From a virus: a DNA stretch of 23,532 bases. Positions 20,922 through 23,532 of this stretch are shown here, piece after piece. Under the pieces are notes generated by a model that did no database searches, was not told the DNA's origin, and saw only the letters and a list, made by a program, of their open reading frames with translations. The stretch spans positions 1 to 23,532 of the IMG/VR virus record IMGVR_UViG_3300012096_000019, one strand, 5' to 3'. A program made the position numbers and the translations under genes. How positions within the stretch are numbered: the stretch's first letter is position 1; every line of letters starts with the position of its first letter.

Positions 20922-22415
20922 ATGAACCATTTCAAAATAATATCCTGCCTAAGCGTGCTAATATTTGCTCTTTTTTGCATCTTATTTTTGCCAAAAACAA
21001 AAGCTGATGTGATTAAGAGCAAATATTTTAATTACGTTGAGAAAGGGGGAAAGACTGTAAAAACCTCTCCTTCTACTCAATTTAAATTAATGGAAACTTA
21101 TCCACAGGCTACAGTTACTGTATATTTAGCAGGAACATTAACTTTAGCTAGTTTGTGGGATGATAGAAATGGATTAGTAATTAAAAATAATCCATTTGTA
21201 GCAGATATAGATTCCTTTTATTATTTCTATGTAGATTGTGGAAAATATGACATTAAGTTCTCTGGAACTGGAGTAGCTGCTCCTTATACTTATGGAGATA
21301 TTTTTGTTTGTGGATTAATAGGTTCTGGAGATGTAGATAATGATGGAACTGGTACTCTTAACTATATTCCAAAATGGACTTCTACTACAACTTTAGGAGA
21401 TTCAGATTTATTTAATATTTCTTCGCAAGTTCGCGCAGGAGCTTCTACTTATTTTGGTTGGACAAATGGATTGCCTTCTGCTCCTTTAGATGTTGCGTTT
21501 TTTAGAACTACAACTGGATTACTTGAAATTAACAGTGGAGCAAATGCAGATTATAGAGATTTATTTCTAAGAAGAATAACTCCTCATCCAAATGCTACTA
21601 TTGCTGGATTAAATTTTGGAACTCTGGCTGGCGATCCATCTTCTGTAGTTGCTGGAGATTGCTGGTATAATACTGTTTTAAATAAGTTTAGATGTTTTGA
21701 AAATGGAACTGTTCAGAATATAATTGAACCGGCTGGAAGTGGAATCACTTCTATAAATACATTAACTGCCGTTTCTCAGTTTCTGGTAACTGGAACTGCC
21801 GGAACAGATTTTAATATTGTCTCTTTAGTAGATACTCACACGTTTAATATTCCATCTGCAAGTTTAACTGCTAGAGGATTAGTAACTATTAATGCGCAAA
21901 CTTTTAATGGAAAGAAAACTTTTAATCCAACAGTTACTTTTTCTGGATTTAATTTTGGAGTTTTGGCTGGAGATCCAGCAACTACTGTAGATGGAGATTG
22001 TTGGTATAACTCTTCTTTAGCAAAATATAGATGTACAGAAGCTAGTGCTAATATAACACTAGATCCAAATCCAAATATTCCATATGACGTAGCAACGCAA
22101 ATACAGGGAATTCCAACTGCCTCTGCCGTTGTTTTGCATTTTGTTGCTGTTAGAAGCTTTAATCTTCCTTCTAGCTTTACTGGAACTAAATGTGATGCGA
22201 TAGTTGCTGCTACAGCACAAACAGATTTTGTTGTAAAAGTTAATGGAGTTACTAAAGGAACTTTAAGATTTGCTATTGCTGGAACCACTTGTTCTATAGT
22301 TTCTGGAACTGCAACTTCTATAGTGGCTGGTGATATTGTAACAATAACTGCGCCAGCTTCGCCAGATGCTACTCTTTCTGATATTGCTCTAGTTCTAAAA
22401 GGGACTATGCTTTAA
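20922..22415 (+). CDS. Tail-fibre-like protein with N-terminal signal peptide
   Basis: 497 aa. MNHFKIISCLSVLIFALFCI then LFLPKTKADV is a Sec-type signal with a probable cut after TKA. The rest is a beta-rich, Gly/Ser/Thr-rich fibre body. Two copies of a Cys-paired repeat occur: FGTLAGDPSSVVAGDCWYN...KFRC near residues 231-260 and FGVLAGDPATTVDGDCWYN...KYRC near 343-372. Such 'GDP...GDCWYN...RC' units occur in phage fibre and collar proteins. Residues from 380 form a separate beta domain (VLHFVAVRSFNLPSSFTGTK). It is odd for a virion protein to be exported. The next gene starts at its last base. Confidence 0.65.
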   Translation: MNHFKIISCLSVLIFALFCILFLPKTKADVIKSKYFNYVEKGGKTVKTSPSTQFKLMETYPQATVTVYLAGTLTLASLWDDRNGLVIKNNPFVADIDSFYYFYVDCGKYDIKFSGTGVAAPYTYGDIFVCGLIGSGDVDNDGTGTLNYIPKWTSTTTLGDSDLFNISSQVRAGASTYFGWTNGLPSAPLDVAFFRTTTGLLEINSGANADYRDLFLRRITPHPNATIAGLNFGTLAGDPSSVVAGDCWYNTVLNKFRCFENGTVQNIIEPAGSGITSINTLTAVSQFLVTGTAGTDFNIVSLVDTHTFNIPSASLTARGLVTINAQTFNGKKTFNPTVTFSGFNFGVLAGDPATTVDGDCWYNSSLAKYRCTEASANITLDPNPNIPYDVATQIQGIPTASAVVLHFVAVRSFNLPSSFTGTKCDAIVAATAQTDFVVKVNGVTKGTLRFAIAGTTCSIVSGTATSIVAGDIVTITAPASPDATLSDIALVLKGTML

Positions 22416-23098
22416 TGAGAAGATTTTTAATCTCTCTATTTTTACTGTTTTCAATCAGCGCACTAGTTTTTCCTCAAGGAGTTATAAAACTTCAGTGGAA
22501 AAATGTAGCAACTGGTTGTTGCTCTTTTGCCGGAGCAGTTGTAACTGATACTTTTGATAGAGCAGATAGTGCAGTAACAATGGGAACTGCAAGTGATGGA
22601 ATTCATGCTTGGACTGCTGGAGATGGAGTTTGGGGAATTTCTTCCAATAAAGCTTATACCGTTACTCCAGGATCAATTCATACTGGTGGTGAAACTTCTT
22701 TTGTTACTGTCAATTATGGTTCTCCAGATGCAGTAATACAAGTTACAATTTCTGGAGAAAGCGCTCATAGTGGTGGAATTGTTTTTAATTATATAGATAA
22801 TAATAACTTTGAAGCTATTTATTCAGTTCCAATTTTTGGTGAATGGAGATATGAATGTGTTGTAGGTGGAGCAGAAGTTGATGCTAGTTTAATGTTTATG
22901 GTTCCAGTTCCAGATCCAACCACTATAAAAGTTATTTTGCATTGCGGAACTCATGAATTTTTTGTTGATGGAGCTTCAGTTTTTGGGCCATTTAATAATT
23001 TAGGTGGCCAATTCAGCAATAAACATGGACTTTCTTCGGCTGACTCAAGTGCATCTGTTAGATGGGATAATTTTTCTATAACTCATTGTACGCCATGA
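22415..23098 (+). CDS. Secreted lectin-like (LamG/concanavalin fold) protein
   Basis: 227 aa. MRRFLISLFLLFSISALVFP is a signal peptide. The mature part reads as a concanavalin A-like beta-sandwich: TDTFDRADSAVTMGT, then DGIHAWTAGDGVWGISSNKA, and GGIVFNYIDNNNFEAIYSV, with the final WDNFSITHC strand. Such domains bind carbohydrate. Seven cysteines include CC at the start, a pair that would be stable in an oxidising space. It overlaps the previous gene by one base. It could be a receptor-binding fibre tip or a secreted glycan binder. Confidence 0.6.
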   Translation: MRRFLISLFLLFSISALVFPQGVIKLQWKNVATGCCSFAGAVVTDTFDRADSAVTMGTASDGIHAWTAGDGVWGISSNKAYTVTPGSIHTGGETSFVTVNYGSPDAVIQVTISGESAHSGGIVFNYIDNNNFEAIYSVPIFGEWRYECVVGGAEVDASLMFMVPVPDPTTIKVILHCGTHEFFVDGASVFGPFNNLGGQFSNKHGLSSADSSASVRWDNFSITHCTP

Positions 23099-23111
23099 TG
23101 GAAATTAAACG

Positions 23112-23532
23112 ATGAAAAGAAATATTTTAATTGCAATTATAGTAATTATAGGTTTAGCCTCTCTTGCATTTCAAACTTCACCCTACGCTAGAAGGATATT
23201 TCCTGTAACTGGAGTTCCCGGATCTTGTCAGGAAAATCAAATTGCTTATGATATGACAGGCCATGCTCTTTATATTTGTACAAATGCTGGCTATCAAGCA
23301 GTATCAACTGGTGGAGCAGGAGCAGTTACTTCTGTTTTTACTAGAACTGGAGCAGTAATTGCAGCTACTAATGATTACACTTGGGCGCAAATTAATAAAG
23401 CAACTTCTAGTTTAGCAGATATTACAACTAAAGCAGAAATTTTAGGAGTCGTAGATTTAACGGATTATGCAACTACTTCTGGAACTGGCACAACTGCGCT
23501 TAAAGCAACTTTCACTTCTTTAACAACAAATG
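23112..23532 (+). CDS. Tail-fibre-like protein with signal peptide, 3' end outside the window
   Basis: 140 codons seen. MKRNILIAIIVIIGLASLAF is a third signal or anchor sequence. GSCQENQIAYDMTGHALYIC resembles the Cys-paired fibre unit of the gene at 20922. GAVTSVFTRTGAVIAATNDY followed by TWAQINKATSSLADITT is the widely found fibre motif 'SVFGRTGAVxxxxxDYTxxQIxxxTSSLADI'. It starts 13 bases after the previous gene. The sequence ends within a Thr/Ser/Gly-rich shaft, with no stop before position 23532. Confidence 0.7.
   Translation, partial: MKRNILIAIIVIIGLASLAFQTSPYARRIFPVTGVPGSCQENQIAYDMTGHALYICTNAGYQAVSTGGAGAVTSVFTRTGAVIAATNDYTWAQINKATSSLADITTKAEILGVVDLTDYATTSGTGTTALKATFTSLTTN

Noticed and set aside
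21836-22288. 150-aa reading frame on the - strand inside the fibre gene
   Set aside because: It is the mirror of Gly/Ala/Thr-rich codons of the fibre; no RBS, and the fibre frame has clear protein motifs.
15-23532. Alternative genetic code (TAG or TAA read as amino acid), prompted by the TAA and TAG in the FtsK segment
   Set aside because: The main genes are uninterrupted and end normally, with TAA, TAG and TGA all used as final stops (for example TAG at 8571-9065, TGA for TerL). The breaks are local to the left edge.
1-23532. Integrase, transposase or other mobile-element genes
   Set aside because: No recombinase motif, insertion-sequence ends or attachment-site duplication was seen.

Overview
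The window is about 23.5 kb of AT-rich DNA from a tailed double-stranded DNA bacteriophage (Caudoviricetes). The proof is a contiguous virion module on the + strand: large terminase, GH24 lysozyme, portal, scaffold, major capsid protein, a head-tail adaptor and then tail-fibre-like proteins. The host cannot be read from the sequence. Shine-Dalgarno (SD) sites of the AAGGAG type, a T4-type lysozyme and fibre motifs common in phages of Gram-negative hosts suggest a diderm bacterium; this is inference. The long portal (717 aa), an adaptor resembling the SU10/P22-gp4 class, and no tail-tube, sheath or tape-measure gene before the fibres lean towards a short-tailed (podovirus-like) virion.

Layout. 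(1) Positions 15-3212, - strand: a leftward operon of small, mostly unrecognised proteins. It ends in a DUF2786-type protein whose C-terminus begins a VWA domain and is then cut off. The next bases encode, in another frame, an FtsK/SpoIIIE Walker A segment, so the left edge holds a broken junction. The operon is punctuated by long intercistronic inverted repeats, and several very short genes (24, 34 and 38 aa) with clear ribosome binding sites sit in its gaps. (2) Positions 3213-5121: an almost gene-free control region of 1.9 kb with one small zinc-finger-like gene, many palindromes, an AAGTTTA iteron-like cluster and two copies of GTCAAATTGAC. Transcription diverges from here. (3) Positions 5122-8546, + strand: small proteins (a membrane peptide, zinc-ribbon-like proteins, a helix-turn-helix protein, acidic coiled-coil proteins), a candidate small terminase/DNA-binding protein and a two-helix membrane protein that could be a holin. 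(4) Positions 8571-15394: an Ig-like protein, a signal-anchored relative of the capsid domain, TerL, lysozyme, a zinc-ribbon protein and portal. (5) Positions 15437-20878: the head module, each gene set off by strong hairpins or terminators and preceded by strong SD sites. (6) Positions 20922-23532: three consecutive fibre-like or lectin-like proteins, each starting with a Sec-type signal peptide; the last runs off the window.

The observations most worth following are the three signal-peptide-bearing fibre genes, the Tat-like protein that carries a fragment of the capsid fold, the internal start inside the scaffold gene, the terminator-bracketed 106-aa gene with its structured leader, and the broken VWA/FtsK junction. 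All names rest on reading motifs by eye; no database search was possible.
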